Made by a program: the position numbers and the translations under genes | From: Collinsella aerofaciens | Lineage (GTDB): Bacteria > Actinomycetota > Coriobacteriia > Coriobacteriales > Coriobacteriaceae | NCBI GenBank assembly: GCA_905213325.1 | Contig: CAJMHW010000021.1 | Location: 1 to 36,511 of the forward strand | Direction of reading: 5' to 3' | DNA length: 36,511 nt | The notes under the pieces: generated by a model | Told to the model about the DNA's origin: nothing | The model's input: the letters and a program-made list of their open reading frames with translations, nothing else | Databases searched by the model: none | Shown here: positions 16,676 through 24,410 of the stretch, in pieces | How positions within the stretch are numbered: the stretch's first letter is position 1 | Layout: the number at the start of each line of letters is the position of its first letter

Positions 16676-17992
16676 TTACTCAGAAGCAGCCTTCTCGGTC
16701 TTCCAGCCATCAACGAAGGCGTTCTTGACGCCGTCCCACTTGCTGTTGTCGGCAGCATAGGCGATCAGAGCCTGCTTGAGGTTCTTCTTCCACTCCTCAG
16801 AGGGGATGTAGACGAAGTCCCAAGCAACGGTCTTCTTGCCGTCCTTGGCCATGGCAACGGCCTGCTGCGAGAAGACGTTGGTGGTCTCCTTGGCGCTCTT
16901 GAACGGAGCGGTCAGACCCATCTTGTCGGCGATGATGCTGGTCGGGGTGTCAGCGGTGACGCACCAGTACATGAAGTCCTCGGTGGCCTTCTGAGCATCC
17001 TCGGAAGCCTGGGAGCTCACGCACCAGTAGTTCTCGCCGCCGGAGCACAGGCCCTGGTTCTCCTCGCCGTCGACGCCGATGTAAATCGGCAGCATGCCGA
17101 GCTGGTCGTCGGTCATACCGGCCTTGGTGAGGTCAGCGTATGCCCAAGAGCCGTTCTGATAGAAGACGGCCTTGCCGGTTGCGAACTCGTTGGTGGCATC
17201 GTCGCCGGTCTTGGAGGCAAGCTGCGAAGGATCGCAGGTGGAGTCGGTGATGTACAGGTCGAAAATCTGCTTAAAGTTGTCGAGATACTCGCCCTTGATC
17301 TCGTCGTCCTCCTGGTTGTGCTCCTTCTCGAACTCGTAGTAGAGCGGGAGGTTGGCGAGGTGGGTGGTGTAGCGCCAGCTGGAAGAGTCATCCATGCCGG
17401 CAGAAGTGAAGGCACCCTCAACGCCAAGCTCGTCCTTGCGGGCCTGGATGTCGTCAGCACAAGCCTTCAGCTTGTCGAAGGAGTTGATGTCCTCGGCCTT
17501 GTAGCCTGCCTTCTCGAGCAGCTGCTTGTTGTAGATGATGCCGTAGCTCTCCTGGACCCAGTCGATACCCAGATCCTTGCCATCGGACTGCAGAGCCAGG
17601 GAGTCGTCAATGAGCTCACCGCGGAGCTTGGTATCGGACAGGTCGGCGCAGTAATCCTTCCAGTTCTTAAGACCGGTGGGGCCGTTGACCTGGAACAGGG
17701 TCGGAGCGGAGCTCTTGGACATCTCGGACTTGAGCTTCTCTTCGTAGGTGTTGGAGGCGGCGGTCACGATCTTGACCTCGACGCCCTTCTCCTCCTTGTA
17801 CGCCTTGGCGATCTCCTTCCACTCCTTGTCGACCTCGGGCTTGAATTGGAGGAAGTAGACCTCGGCAGCGTCACCAGAAGCAGAGGAGCCGGAGCCGGCG
17901 GAGCCACCGCAGCCCACGAGACCCAGACCAAGAACCGCAGCCGCGGAACCAGCAAAGCCCAGGAACTGCCTTCTGCTCATTTCGTTCTTCAT
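16676..17992 (-). CDS. Carbohydrate ABC transporter substrate-binding lipoprotein (family 1 SBP)
   Basis: The 438-aa protein has an N-terminal signal MSRRQFLGFAGSAAAVLGLG, which carries a twin-arginine pattern, and ends in the lipobox LVGC. It is therefore probably a lipid-anchored, possibly Tat-exported protein. A short Gly/Ser linker follows. The mature part is a typical family 1 extracellular solute-binding protein: AEVYFLQFKPEVDKEWKEIAKAY, GIIYNKQLLEKAGY, TGKAVFYQNGSWA and MYWCVTADTPTSI are the expected landmarks. The frame opens at 18010, but the ATG at 17992 has GGGTGG 6 nt upstream. It is the first gene of the importer operon and lies downstream of a TreR-like GntR gene. Ligand is not predictable from sequence; alpha-glucosides fit the neighbourhood. 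Confidence 0.92.
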   Translation of the reverse strand: MKNEMSRRQFLGFAGSAAAVLGLGLVGCGGSAGSGSSASGDAAEVYFLQFKPEVDKEWKEIAKAYKEEKGVEVKIVTAASNTYEEKLKSEMSKSSAPTLFQVNGPTGLKNWKDYCADLSDTKLRGELIDDSLALQSDGKDLGIDWVQESYGIIYNKQLLEKAGYKAEDINSFDKLKACADDIQARKDELGVEGAFTSAGMDDSSSWRYTTHLANLPLYYEFEKEHNQEDDEIKGEYLDNFKQIFDLYITDSTCDPSQLASKTGDDATNEFATGKAVFYQNGSWAYADLTKAGMTDDQLGMLPIYIGVDGEENQGLCSGGENYWCVSSQASEDAQKATEDFMYWCVTADTPTSIIADKMGLTAPFKSAKETTNVFSQQAVAMAKDGKKTVAWDFVYIPSEEWKKNLKQALIAYAADNSKWDGVKNAFVDGWKTEKAASE

Positions 17993-18100
17993 TACAATCC
18001 ACCCTTTCACACCGTGGCGGCACCCTTTGCCGCCGCCTTCGGAGATTGGCTCGGGGACCTTGCCCCTTTTGCTGATTTGAACGATACGCTATTTTGAAAG

Positions 18101-18187
18101 TTGTTTGAACAAGTATTACTAGAGCGGTAGAAAAACTTCGGTGAACGGTAATTTCAACTTGATACTTGACAAGTTTTGTATAAACAA
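18101..18187 (-). promoter_or_regulatory. Operator-like palindromes upstream of the ABC lipoprotein gene
   Basis: TTGTTTGAACAA (18101-18112, halves TTGTT/AACAA) lies 109 nt before the lipoprotein start. A looser TTGTATAAACAA lies at 18176-18187, next to ACTTGACAAGT. The first matches the TTGTTTAAAC words in front of the GntR and PTS-HAD genes. A -35/-10 pair could not be fixed with confidence. The rest of the gap holds a small GC-rich leader hairpin near 18010-18035. Confidence 0.5.
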
Positions 18188-18209
18188 TTATTTGTTATCG
18201 AATGCAGAG

Positions 18210-18256
18210 AAAACGCCCGGTCAAGCCGATGCATCGTCGGTTTGACCGGGCGTTTT
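18210..18256 (-). terminator. Long hairpin terminator after the GntR gene
   Basis: AAAACGCCCGGTCAA and TTGACCGGGCGTTTT form a 15-bp stem extended inward by a CCGA/TCGG pairing. Terminal A/T runs on both sides allow termination in either direction. It lies 43 nt after the GntR stop and separates that gene from the ABC operon. Confidence 0.85.
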
Positions 18257-18298
18257 CGCTTTGAGGGCATGAGTCTCGTCAGGCTGCGAGCTAGCCGG

Positions 18299-19018
18299 CT
18301 ATCGCTTGGAGTTGACGCGGTAGTGGAAGATCTCGGGATGCGTGCGGGCATGCGTGACCTCGAACAAGATGCCGTCCGAGGTGTACGACTGGCTCTCCAT
18401 GACGGCAACGCAGTTGTATTTGCCGAGGTCAAGATAGCTGCAGTCCTCATCGTTGGCGAGCTCGACGCTCACTGTACGGCGACTCGCCATCACCTTGACG
18501 CCGCGTTTGTGCTCCAGATAGTCGTAAATTGACTTTGCGGCGATCTCGGGCGTCAGGCCCTTGGCGATTGACTCCAAAAAGTAACCATGGTCTACTTGGC
18601 GCGCATTGCCGTTAAGGCTTCGGACACGCACCACGCGAATCAACTCCTCGCCCACCTTAAAGCCCAGGCGACGAGAGAGTTGCTCGGTGCAAATCAAATG
18701 TTCAAAAGACTTAACGTCCGTCGATGCAACGGCATTATTGCGCTTTGCAAATTCGCCAAACGACTCGACTTCCTCGAGTGCGCCCAGCATGTCGGTTTCG
18801 CCCTTGAGCCAAATAACGCGCACGCCCTTGCCGTGTATAGGCTGCACAAACATCTGGTCGGCCAGCATGCTCAAGGCGCGTCGAACGGTATTGCGCGTGC
18901 AGCCAAACTCCGCGGTCAGCTCGGCTTCGGTTGGCAGCATCTCCTGAAACGCATAAGTCCCGTTAATGATGCGCGAACGGATCTCGCGGTAGATTCCTTC
19001 GTAAATCGCTTTTGGCAT
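18299..19018 (-). CDS. GntR-family regulator with UTRA domain (TreR-like)
   Basis: The protein is 239 aa. The winged helix (residues ~5-70) reads IYEGIYREIRSRIINGTY...LPTEAELTAEFGCTRNTVRRALSMLADQMFVQPIHGKGVRV. The UTRA domain follows (about 85-239) with RVVRVRSLNGNARQVDHGYFLES, SIYDYLEHKRGVKVMASRRTVSVE and FEVTHARTHPEIFHYRV. These features are like those of TreR, the trehalose-6-phosphate-responsive repressor of Gram-positive bacteria. AGAGGTGA precedes the ATG by 4 nt. It is divergent from the PTS-HAD gene, and TTGTTTAAAC words flank both starts. It probably represses the PTS gene and itself, and perhaps the ABC operon and malQ. The ligand is probably a sugar phosphate. Confidence 0.9.
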   Translation of the reverse strand: MPKAIYEGIYREIRSRIINGTYAFQEMLPTEAELTAEFGCTRNTVRRALSMLADQMFVQPIHGKGVRVIWLKGETDMLGALEEVESFGEFAKRNNAVASTDVKSFEHLICTEQLSRRLGFKVGEELIRVVRVRSLNGNARQVDHGYFLESIAKGLTPEIAAKSIYDYLEHKRGVKVMASRRTVSVELANDEDCSYLDLGKYNCVAVMESQSYTSDGILFEVTHARTHPEIFHYRVNSKR

Positions 19019-19070
19019 GACTTCACCTCTAATGAATATGTATGGCTAGACACGATAGCATTTCTTGAAG

Positions 19071-19202
19071 TTGTTTAAACCGATTATCGGCAAAGCGACA
19101 GGATTTAACCGTTGACGGTTTCTGTCGCGCCCAAACCGGTTTCGCTCAAAACTGCCGGCATGACAATCGTCTGGTCCTCTACAATGAATCCATTGTTTAA
19201 AC
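19071..19202. promoter_or_regulatory. Palindrome-rich divergent control region (GntR / PTS-HAD)
   Basis: This 227-nt divergent gap holds TTGTTTAAAC twice (19071-19080 and 19193-19202). It also holds CCGATTATCGG (19080-19090), AACCGTTGACGGTT (19107-19120) nested in a wider GCGACAG...CTGTCGC dyad (19095-19128), and AAACCGGTTT (19133-19142). A TACAAT -10-like box for the PTS gene at 19180-19185 lies just before the second TTGTTTAAAC, a position where a bound repressor would block transcription. The nested dyad could alternatively fold in RNA. Confidence 0.6.
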
Positions 19203-19245
19203 GTTTCACCACGCGCAACGCGCCTCGATATTCGGGAGGCAGAAC

Positions 19246-21699
19246 ATGCTGCAAAAAATCCAACGCTTTGGCGGGGCAATGTTCGCGCCCGCCATGCTGT
19301 TTTCCATATCGGGCCTTATGGTCGGCGTCTCCGCCCTCGCAACGTCTGCGGACATCGTCGGCGATCTCGCCGTATACGGAACCCCTTGGTATGTTTTTTG
19401 GACCATCATCCAGCGCGGCTCGTGGACGGTCTTTAAGCGCCTTCCGCTCCTTTTTGCTGTAGCGCTGCCCATCGGCCTTGCCCAAAAGCAACCGGCACGC
19501 TGCTGCCTCGAGGCACTCGTGGCCTATTTTGCCTATTGCTTCTTTTTGAGCGAAATCATTAAGCTGAGCGGAGACAATCTTGGACTTAAGTACCCGTCGT
19601 CTTTGACCTCCGCTAGCGGCATCACCATCATCGACGGCATCAAGACGCTCGACACCGGCATTATCGGCCCGCTGGCGGTATCGGCAACCGTCGTCGCCAT
19701 CCATGACCGCTTCTACGATGCCAAGGTTCCCGATTGGCTCGGCACCTTCTCGGGCTCCTCGCTGGTCTACCTCATCAGCTTTTTTGCCGTGTTTGCCCTT
19801 GCCGCTATCTCGGCCGCCATCGTGCCCTCCGTATACGCAATGACCGAAACGCTGCGCCATGCACTTACGAGCGTCGGCCCCTTTGGCGTGGGCATCTTTG
19901 TGCTTTTGGAGCGAGCGCTCGAGCCCATGGGGCTGCACCACCTGCTCTACATGCCGATCTACTACGACAACCTGGTCATTAACGACGGCATCTACGCCAC
20001 GTGGAGCAGCTTGCTCCCCATCCTCTCCCATAGCACGCGCCCCCTTAATGAGCTTGCGCCGTGGGCCGGTTTTACCGCCACTGGCTGGGTCAAGCTCTTT
20101 GGCCTTCCCGCCATCGCAGCCGCGTTCTACTCCACCGCAAAACCCGAGCGCCGCGCCGGCCTCAGGGTCATCCTTGTTCCCGCCATCATCGCCTCGGTGG
20201 TTTGCGGCGTTACCGAGCCACTCGAGTTTCTCTTTATGTTCACCCACCCCGGGCTCTTTTTGCTCTATGCCGCCCTATCTTCCTGCCTCGCCATGGCTAT
20301 GAACTTCTTTGGCGTCGTTGGCATCTTCTCGGGCGGCTTTATGGAAATGGCTGCCTTCAACTTTATCCCGCTCATGCGGGCGCATGCCGGCTCCTACCTT
20401 TTGGCACTCGGAATCGGACTCATCTTTAGCGTCATCTTCTTTCTGAGCTTTCGAGGTCTTATCCTGACCTTTGACCTTAAAACCCCGGGACGCGAGGACC
20501 ATATCGCCAGCAACGCGGCGCTCTCACGCTTGACGGGAAACGACGTTGACGAAAAGCGCTCATCCAAAACCGGCGCTTCCGGCAACCAAGCCTCACAAGA
20601 TCATCTCCTCGCCGAGCAGGTTGTGACGCTTCTGGGCGGCGTCTCCAACATTGCGGGCGCAACCAACTGCGCCACGCGTCTGCGCGTCGAAGTCGTGGAT
20701 CCCTCCATCGTCGCGGACAATGCGACCTTTGTCGCAGCGGGTGCCAAAGGCCTCATCGTCACCGGCAAGACCGCTCAGGTAATCATCGGCATCTCGGTAC
20801 CCCGCGTCAAAGAACACTTTGATCAGATTATGGGACTCGAACCGGGTTTTGCATTCGCCGCCTCGCCTTTTCATGCCGGCGATGGCGCCAAAAAGTATGG
20901 CAATGTCTGCTTCTTCGACATCGACGGTACGCTCGCCTGGCAAGATCCCAAACTTGCCCAAGAGCTCCCCGAGGGCGAGCGAGATCTTTCCCCCTATCCC
21001 AACGAGACGGTTGCACAGGCAATTCGCACGTTTGTCGCCAACGGCAACAAAGCTTTTATCTGTACGGGGCGCACCCTCAGCTGCATCCATCCCAAGCTGC
21101 TCGAACTGCCGTGGGCAGGCGTCGTGTGCCTCGCGGGCGGTTACGCCGAACTCGAGGGGCGCGTCGTGCGAAACGCTGCCATAAGCCCCGGCATGTTACA
21201 GCGCCTCGCCCCCTATCTCGAGCAATCGGGCGAGGTCATTCGCTTTGAGGGCATCGATCGCGTCGTGCGCATGAGTGCAGATGCCCCCGAGACGTACGGA
21301 TACGCACGCACCGTGGGCGACGCCGTCACGCAACTTGAGCACTACAACGCCTATAAAATTCTTATGTCCACACCACTTGCCAACCGCATCGCCCAAGATG
21401 AAGAGCTTGGACCTCTGCTCTGCCTCAACGAGCTCGAGCTCGAGGTCACAGAAATCTCGCCGCGCGAGTGCACCAAACGGGCCGGAATCAAGGCTGTGCT
21501 TGACGCCCTGGGACCAGACCACGGCACCGTATATGGCATTGGCGACGCGAGCAACGACATCGCCCTCATGGAGGCGGTCGATGTTGGCATCGCCATGGGC
21601 AACGCGCCGGACTTCCTCAAGGAAAAGGCCGACTACGTAACCGACAGCTTCGACCACGACGGCGTCGTCACCGCGCTCGAACACTTTGGGCTTATCTAG
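19246..21699 (+). CDS. PTS EIIC-EIIB (glucose/alpha-glucoside family) fused to HAD-type phosphatase
   Basis: The 817-aa protein has three parts. Residues 1 to ~425 form a membrane EIIC domain of the glucose/maltose (MalX, PtsG) class, with MLQKIQRFGGAMFAPAMLFSISGL at the start, LEPMGLHHLLY, and GVTEPLEFLFMF. Residues ~450-530 form an EIIB domain with the phosphorylated Cys475 in NIAGATNCATRLRV. Residues ~553-817 form a Cof-type HAD phosphatase with FFDIDGTLAW (nucleophile Asp558), FICTGRTLS and YGIGDASNDIALMEAVDVGIAMGNA. A GGGAGG site lies 6 nt before the ATG. EIIA is absent and must come from elsewhere. The fusion suggests that the imported sugar phosphate is the substrate of the attached phosphatase, or that the phosphatase senses or limits it. 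That coupling is inference. Confidence 0.9.
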   Translation: MLQKIQRFGGAMFAPAMLFSISGLMVGVSALATSADIVGDLAVYGTPWYVFWTIIQRGSWTVFKRLPLLFAVALPIGLAQKQPARCCLEALVAYFAYCFFLSEIIKLSGDNLGLKYPSSLTSASGITIIDGIKTLDTGIIGPLAVSATVVAIHDRFYDAKVPDWLGTFSGSSLVYLISFFAVFALAAISAAIVPSVYAMTETLRHALTSVGPFGVGIFVLLERALEPMGLHHLLYMPIYYDNLVINDGIYATWSSLLPILSHSTRPLNELAPWAGFTATGWVKLFGLPAIAAAFYSTAKPERRAGLRVILVPAIIASVVCGVTEPLEFLFMFTHPGLFLLYAALSSCLAMAMNFFGVVGIFSGGFMEMAAFNFIPLMRAHAGSYLLALGIGLIFSVIFFLSFRGLILTFDLKTPGREDHIASNAALSRLTGNDVDEKRSSKTGASGNQASQDHLLAEQVVTLLGGVSNIAGATNCATRLRVEVVDPSIVADNATFVAAGAKGLIVTGKTAQVIIGISVPRVKEHFDQIMGLEPGFAFAASPFHAGDGAKKYGNVCFFDIDGTLAWQDPKLAQELPEGERDLSPYPNETVAQAIRTFVANGNKAFICTGRTLSCIHPKLLELPWAGVVCLAGGYAELEGRVVRNAAISPGMLQRLAPYLEQSGEVIRFEGIDRVVRMSADAPETYGYARTVGDAVTQLEHYNAYKILMSTPLANRIAQDEELGPLLCLNELELEVTEISPRECTKRAGIKAVLDALGPDHGTVYGIGDASNDIALMEAVDVGIAMGNAPDFLKEKADYVTDSFDHDGVVTALEHFGLI

Positions 21700-21815
21700 C
21701 CGAGCCCCTTGCCGCGTTTGCGACCGCAAGACTCAATCGTCTTCAACCGCCGCGCTCGACGCCCCAATGTGGCAATATGTAGTCTGCATAATGCAACGGT
21801 GCAACCTAAGAAAGA

Positions 21816-22841
21816 ATGCGAGAACCCGTGTCCAGTCCGTTTACCAGCTTTTTAGCCCAGCACTTTGACCAGATTAACGACTATCTGGCCACGTTCTTTG
21901 ACGGACAGGCAACTTCCGCCGATATCGAGCGTTACCTGTATACCCCGCTCTCGGCATTTACGGCCAATGCCGGCAAGCGCCACCGCCCGCTCATCTGCAT
22001 GCTCGCCGCCACCGCGGTAGGCGGCAGCTTTGAGAGCGCCCGCAGCGCGGCGGCAGCTATCGAGCACTTTCAATCGGGAGCGCTTATCCATGACGACATC
22101 GCCGACAACGGCCAACTGCGTCGCGGCAAGCCCTGCATGCACCTTACCGAGGGCACGGGGCTTGCCATCAACTGCGGCGACCTAGCGCTCACCATGGTCA
22201 CCAAGACGGTTCTCGACGACCCCACGCTCGAGGCAGACGTGAAACTCCGCGTGCTCCACGAGCTCACCGAGATGATCGTCCGAACCATCGAGGGTCAGGC
22301 GCTCGACCTGGGTTGGGTCCGCGACGGGCGCTTTGACATCTCGGTCGACGATTATCTGGACATGGCGACGCACAAGACCGCGTACTACAGCGGAGCCACG
22401 CCACTTGCCGCCGGAGCCATTATCGGCGGCGGCAGCGAGGAGCAGATTGAGGCGCTGCGCGCCTTTGGCCTGCACACGGGCCTTGCCTTCCAAATTCAAG
22501 ACGACCTGCTCAACTTGATCGGCACCAAAGAGGCCGCCAACAAGGACTTCCGCACCGATATCACAGAGGGCAAGCGCACCCTCGTCGCCGTGCACGCCCT
22601 GTCAGACGAGCGTTATCACGACGAGGTCGAGGCAATCCTTTCCTCGGGCACCGAGGACCCCGTGCAACTTGCACGCGCCGTGGAGATCTTCCAGCAGACC
22701 GGCTCCATCGATTACGCCCACACTTACGCGCTCGACCTGACCGCTAAAGCCAAAGCGGCCATCGAAAACGTTGAGCTTGATCCGCACGCACGCGAGCTGT
22801 TCCTCTCCATGGCAGATTTCTTTGTGGAGCGACTCAACTAG
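21816..22841 (+). CDS. Polyprenyl diphosphate synthase (trans-isoprenyl synthase)
   Basis: The 341-aa protein condenses allylic diphosphates with isopentenyl diphosphate to make polyprenyl chains. The first Asp-rich motif is LIHDDIADNGQLRRGKP (DDxxD plus the RRGKP tail). The second is FQIQDDLLNLIG, where Asn replaces the usual last Asp, followed by KDFRTDITEGKRTL. GKRHRP near residue 50 is the typical substrate-binding motif. It probably makes the lipid tail of a quinone or a C15-C50 chain; chain length cannot be read reliably. ATG at 21816 has only a weak AGAAAG site, and a GTG at 21831 is possible. The 116-nt gap after the PTS gene shows no terminator that I can define. Confidence 0.9.
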   Translation: MREPVSSPFTSFLAQHFDQINDYLATFFDGQATSADIERYLYTPLSAFTANAGKRHRPLICMLAATAVGGSFESARSAAAAIEHFQSGALIHDDIADNGQLRRGKPCMHLTEGTGLAINCGDLALTMVTKTVLDDPTLEADVKLRVLHELTEMIVRTIEGQALDLGWVRDGRFDISVDDYLDMATHKTAYYSGATPLAAGAIIGGGSEEQIEALRAFGLHTGLAFQIQDDLLNLIGTKEAANKDFRTDITEGKRTLVAVHALSDERYHDEVEAILSSGTEDPVQLARAVEIFQQTGSIDYAHTYALDLTAKAKAAIENVELDPHARELFLSMADFFVERLN

Positions 22842-22979
22842 CGGGGGTTATAAAACCTGTCAGCAGCGTATTTGGGTACAACTTGCTACACTGTTGAGTG
22901 CATGTTTATGCATCCCTTTGCGTTGTCTATCCGACACACGCTCAAATAGTACGAATGGTACGCCGAAAGGGGTTCGTTC

Positions 22980-23885
22980 ATGGAACCTATTACAACGGGC
23001 ATGCAGGGAGCAGCCGTCGAGGACGTCCAGTCCCGCCTTCTGCAGCTCGGCTATACAATCGATGACACCGAGGTCTCCGACAAGCGCTTTGGCACCACCA
23101 CCGAGCAGGCTGTTGGCACCTTTAGGCTCGACAGTGGCCTTCCCGCTGGCTGCGCCGTCGATATCCCCTGTTGGAGCGCCCTGGTAGACGCCTCGTATAA
23201 ACTGGGCGACCGCACGCTCTATCTGCACATGCCCAATTTCCATGGCGCCGACGTTCAGGCCCTGCAGCGCGCGCTCAACGTTTTGGGTTTTGCCTGCGGT
23301 GAGGACGACGGCTATTTTGGCCCGCACACCGAGGCCGCTCTGCAGCAGTTCCAGGAAAATGTCGGCCTGTTTGCCGATGGCATGGCGTTCCAGGATACCT
23401 ACGCCTATATCAACCGCCTGCATCACGTGTGGGAGGGCAAGCCCTCGGTTACCGAGGCCGAGTCGCGCATCGGTTTTGCCCGCGCCGCCAACGTGCTCGA
23501 GCGCTTCCAGATTGCCGTCATCGGTGAGGACCCCATCGCACGCAGCGTTGCATCGCGCATGTGGAACATCGCCACGGCGACGACCGACAGCAGCGGCATG
23601 ATGCTTTGCGATTCCGAGGTTCCGACCGACGTGGATCTGGTGCTCGAGATTGCAAGCGATGAGCTGCCCGCAGATGCTGCGCCGCGCGCCACGATCGCCC
23701 TTGCCGAGTGTCACAACCTTGCACAGCGCATCCGCACCGCCAATGTCGCCGCGCAACAAAAACCTGCGCGTATCCGCATTGAGCTCACGGGCATGACGCG
23801 CTACAACGGAACCTTCACCGCAAGCGATGCCCAGACACTCGCCGTACGCCTGCTCGATGGCGTTTGCGATGCCCTCGCAGATTAG
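22980..23885 (+). CDS. Cytosolic protein with two peptidoglycan-binding repeats (CwlM N-terminus-like)
   Basis: The 301-aa protein has no signal peptide. Two PG_binding_1 repeats are visible. The first is residues ~5-65 (TTGMQGAAVEDVQSRLLQLGYTID...KRFGTTTEQAVGTFR). The second is ~82-145 (HGADVQALQRALNVLGFACGEDDGYFGPHTEAALQQFQENVGL). The remaining ~150 residues (ANVLERFQIAVIGEDPI..., DVDLVLEIASDELP, IELTGMTRYNGTF, ending DGVCDALAD) look like an alpha/beta domain. It could be a degenerate amidase_3 fold, because Glu and His zinc ligands are not obvious. Two such repeats ahead of an amidase-like domain in the cytosol recall actinobacterial CwlM, which regulates MurA/MurJ. This is a suggestion only. 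AAAGGGG precedes the ATG by 7 nt. It is followed by tRNA-Gln. Confidence 0.8.
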   Translation: MEPITTGMQGAAVEDVQSRLLQLGYTIDDTEVSDKRFGTTTEQAVGTFRLDSGLPAGCAVDIPCWSALVDASYKLGDRTLYLHMPNFHGADVQALQRALNVLGFACGEDDGYFGPHTEAALQQFQENVGLFADGMAFQDTYAYINRLHHVWEGKPSVTEAESRIGFARAANVLERFQIAVIGEDPIARSVASRMWNIATATTDSSGMMLCDSEVPTDVDLVLEIASDELPADAAPRATIALAECHNLAQRIRTANVAAQQKPARIRIELTGMTRYNGTFTASDAQTLAVRLLDGVCDALAD

Positions 23886-23923
23886 GTAAACTAAACGGGT
23901 TGCTTTTGGGCAACACCAAACAT

Positions 23924-23995
23924 TGGGACGTAGTTCAACGGTAGAACTCCGGTTTTTGGTGCCGGCTGTTGGGGGTTCGAATCCCTCCGTCCCAG
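23924..23995 (+). tRNA. tRNA-Gln (anticodon UUG)
   Basis: The 72-nt cloverleaf has acceptor arms TGGGACG/CGTCCCA with discriminator G and D-arm GTTC...GAAC. The anticodon arm is CCGGT-TTTTGGT-GCCGG with anticodon TTG, and the T-arm loop is TTCGAAT between GGGGG and CCCTC. CCA is not encoded. It lies 38 nt after the peptidoglycan-binding gene and is followed by a terminator. Confidence 0.95.
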
Positions 23996-24008
23996 CCCCA
24001 AAGAACAT

Positions 24009-24044
24009 AGCGCTCCAGGCTCTTATGAACCTGGAGCGCTTTTT
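24009..24044 (+). terminator. Terminator of tRNA-Gln
   Basis: AGCGCTCCAGG and CCTGGAGCGCT form a perfect 11-bp stem with a 10-nt loop, followed by TTTT. It starts 14 nt after the tRNA. Confidence 0.9.
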
Positions 24045-24186
24045 CGTGGGCATGCGGAGGGATTCGAACCCGCAAGGGTGCAGAGCTGAGGAAACGCGAA
24101 GCGTTTTCCAGCGCAGCACGCAAGGAGCGAAGCGACGCAGCGGGGCGCGGCCGCCGGCAGGCGGACGCGGAATCCCTCCGTCCCAC
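24045..24186. repeat. tRNA-Gln 3'-end duplication flanking a palindromic ~140-bp segment
   Basis: The last 16 nt of the tRNA (GAATCCCTCCGTCCCA, 23979-23994) recur in direct orientation at 24170-24185. A 17-nt piece of its T-arm (GGGTTCGAATCCCTCCG) recurs inverted at 24055-24071. The inner segment contains short palindromes, such as GAAACGCGAAGCGTTTTC-like at ~24091-24109, and a GC-rich stretch. Its ends pair (GTGGG...GCGGAGGGATT with AATCCCTCCG...CCCAC). A direct repeat of a tRNA 3' end is what integration or tRNA-targeting elements leave behind. No integrase is present. It may be a small decayed insertion or a tRNA-derived repeat. Confidence 0.6.
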
Positions 24187-24266
24187 ATCAACCAAGAGCG
24201 CCTTACATCTAGAATTATCAGCCCAGTTCCGAAAAGCGAGCCGTATGCAACAACCAAGTAACCACA

Positions 24267-24403
24267 GGCCCCGGGAGAGCGGGGACACCGGCTTAGGTTT
24301 ATCGCGAGTTCCGCACGAACAGGAGGCCACTTAATGTGGCCTCCGTCGTGAGCAGGACTGTAGAGCAGGAAACCTAAGCCGGTGTCCCCGCTCTCCCGGG
24401 GCC
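24267..24403 (+). repeat. Core-and-arms palindromic element, copy 2
   Basis: Perfect 34-bp arms (24267-24300 and 24370-24403) enclose a 69-nt core (24301-24369). The core starts ATCGCGAGTTCCGCACG, carries the hairpin GGAGGCCAC-TTAAT-GTGGCCTCC and ends GCAGGACTGTAGAGCAGG. A middle CACGA/TCGTG pairing sits below the hairpin. The element ends 7 nt from the stop of the JetD-like gene. Confidence 0.87.
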
Positions 24404-24410
24404 GGCGGAA

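Noticed and set aside
24055..24186. A second tRNA gene on the minus strand
   Set aside because: Only a T-arm and part of an acceptor-like end are present, the T-stem has a mismatch, and no anticodon or D-arm can be drawn.
22860..24257. Long minus-strand open frame of 465 codons across the peptidoglycan-binding gene and tRNA-Gln
   Set aside because: It runs antisense to a convincing gene and through a tRNA and its terminator, has no ribosome site, and its product is the low-complexity Gly/Ala/His-rich type seen in shadows of GC-rich genes.
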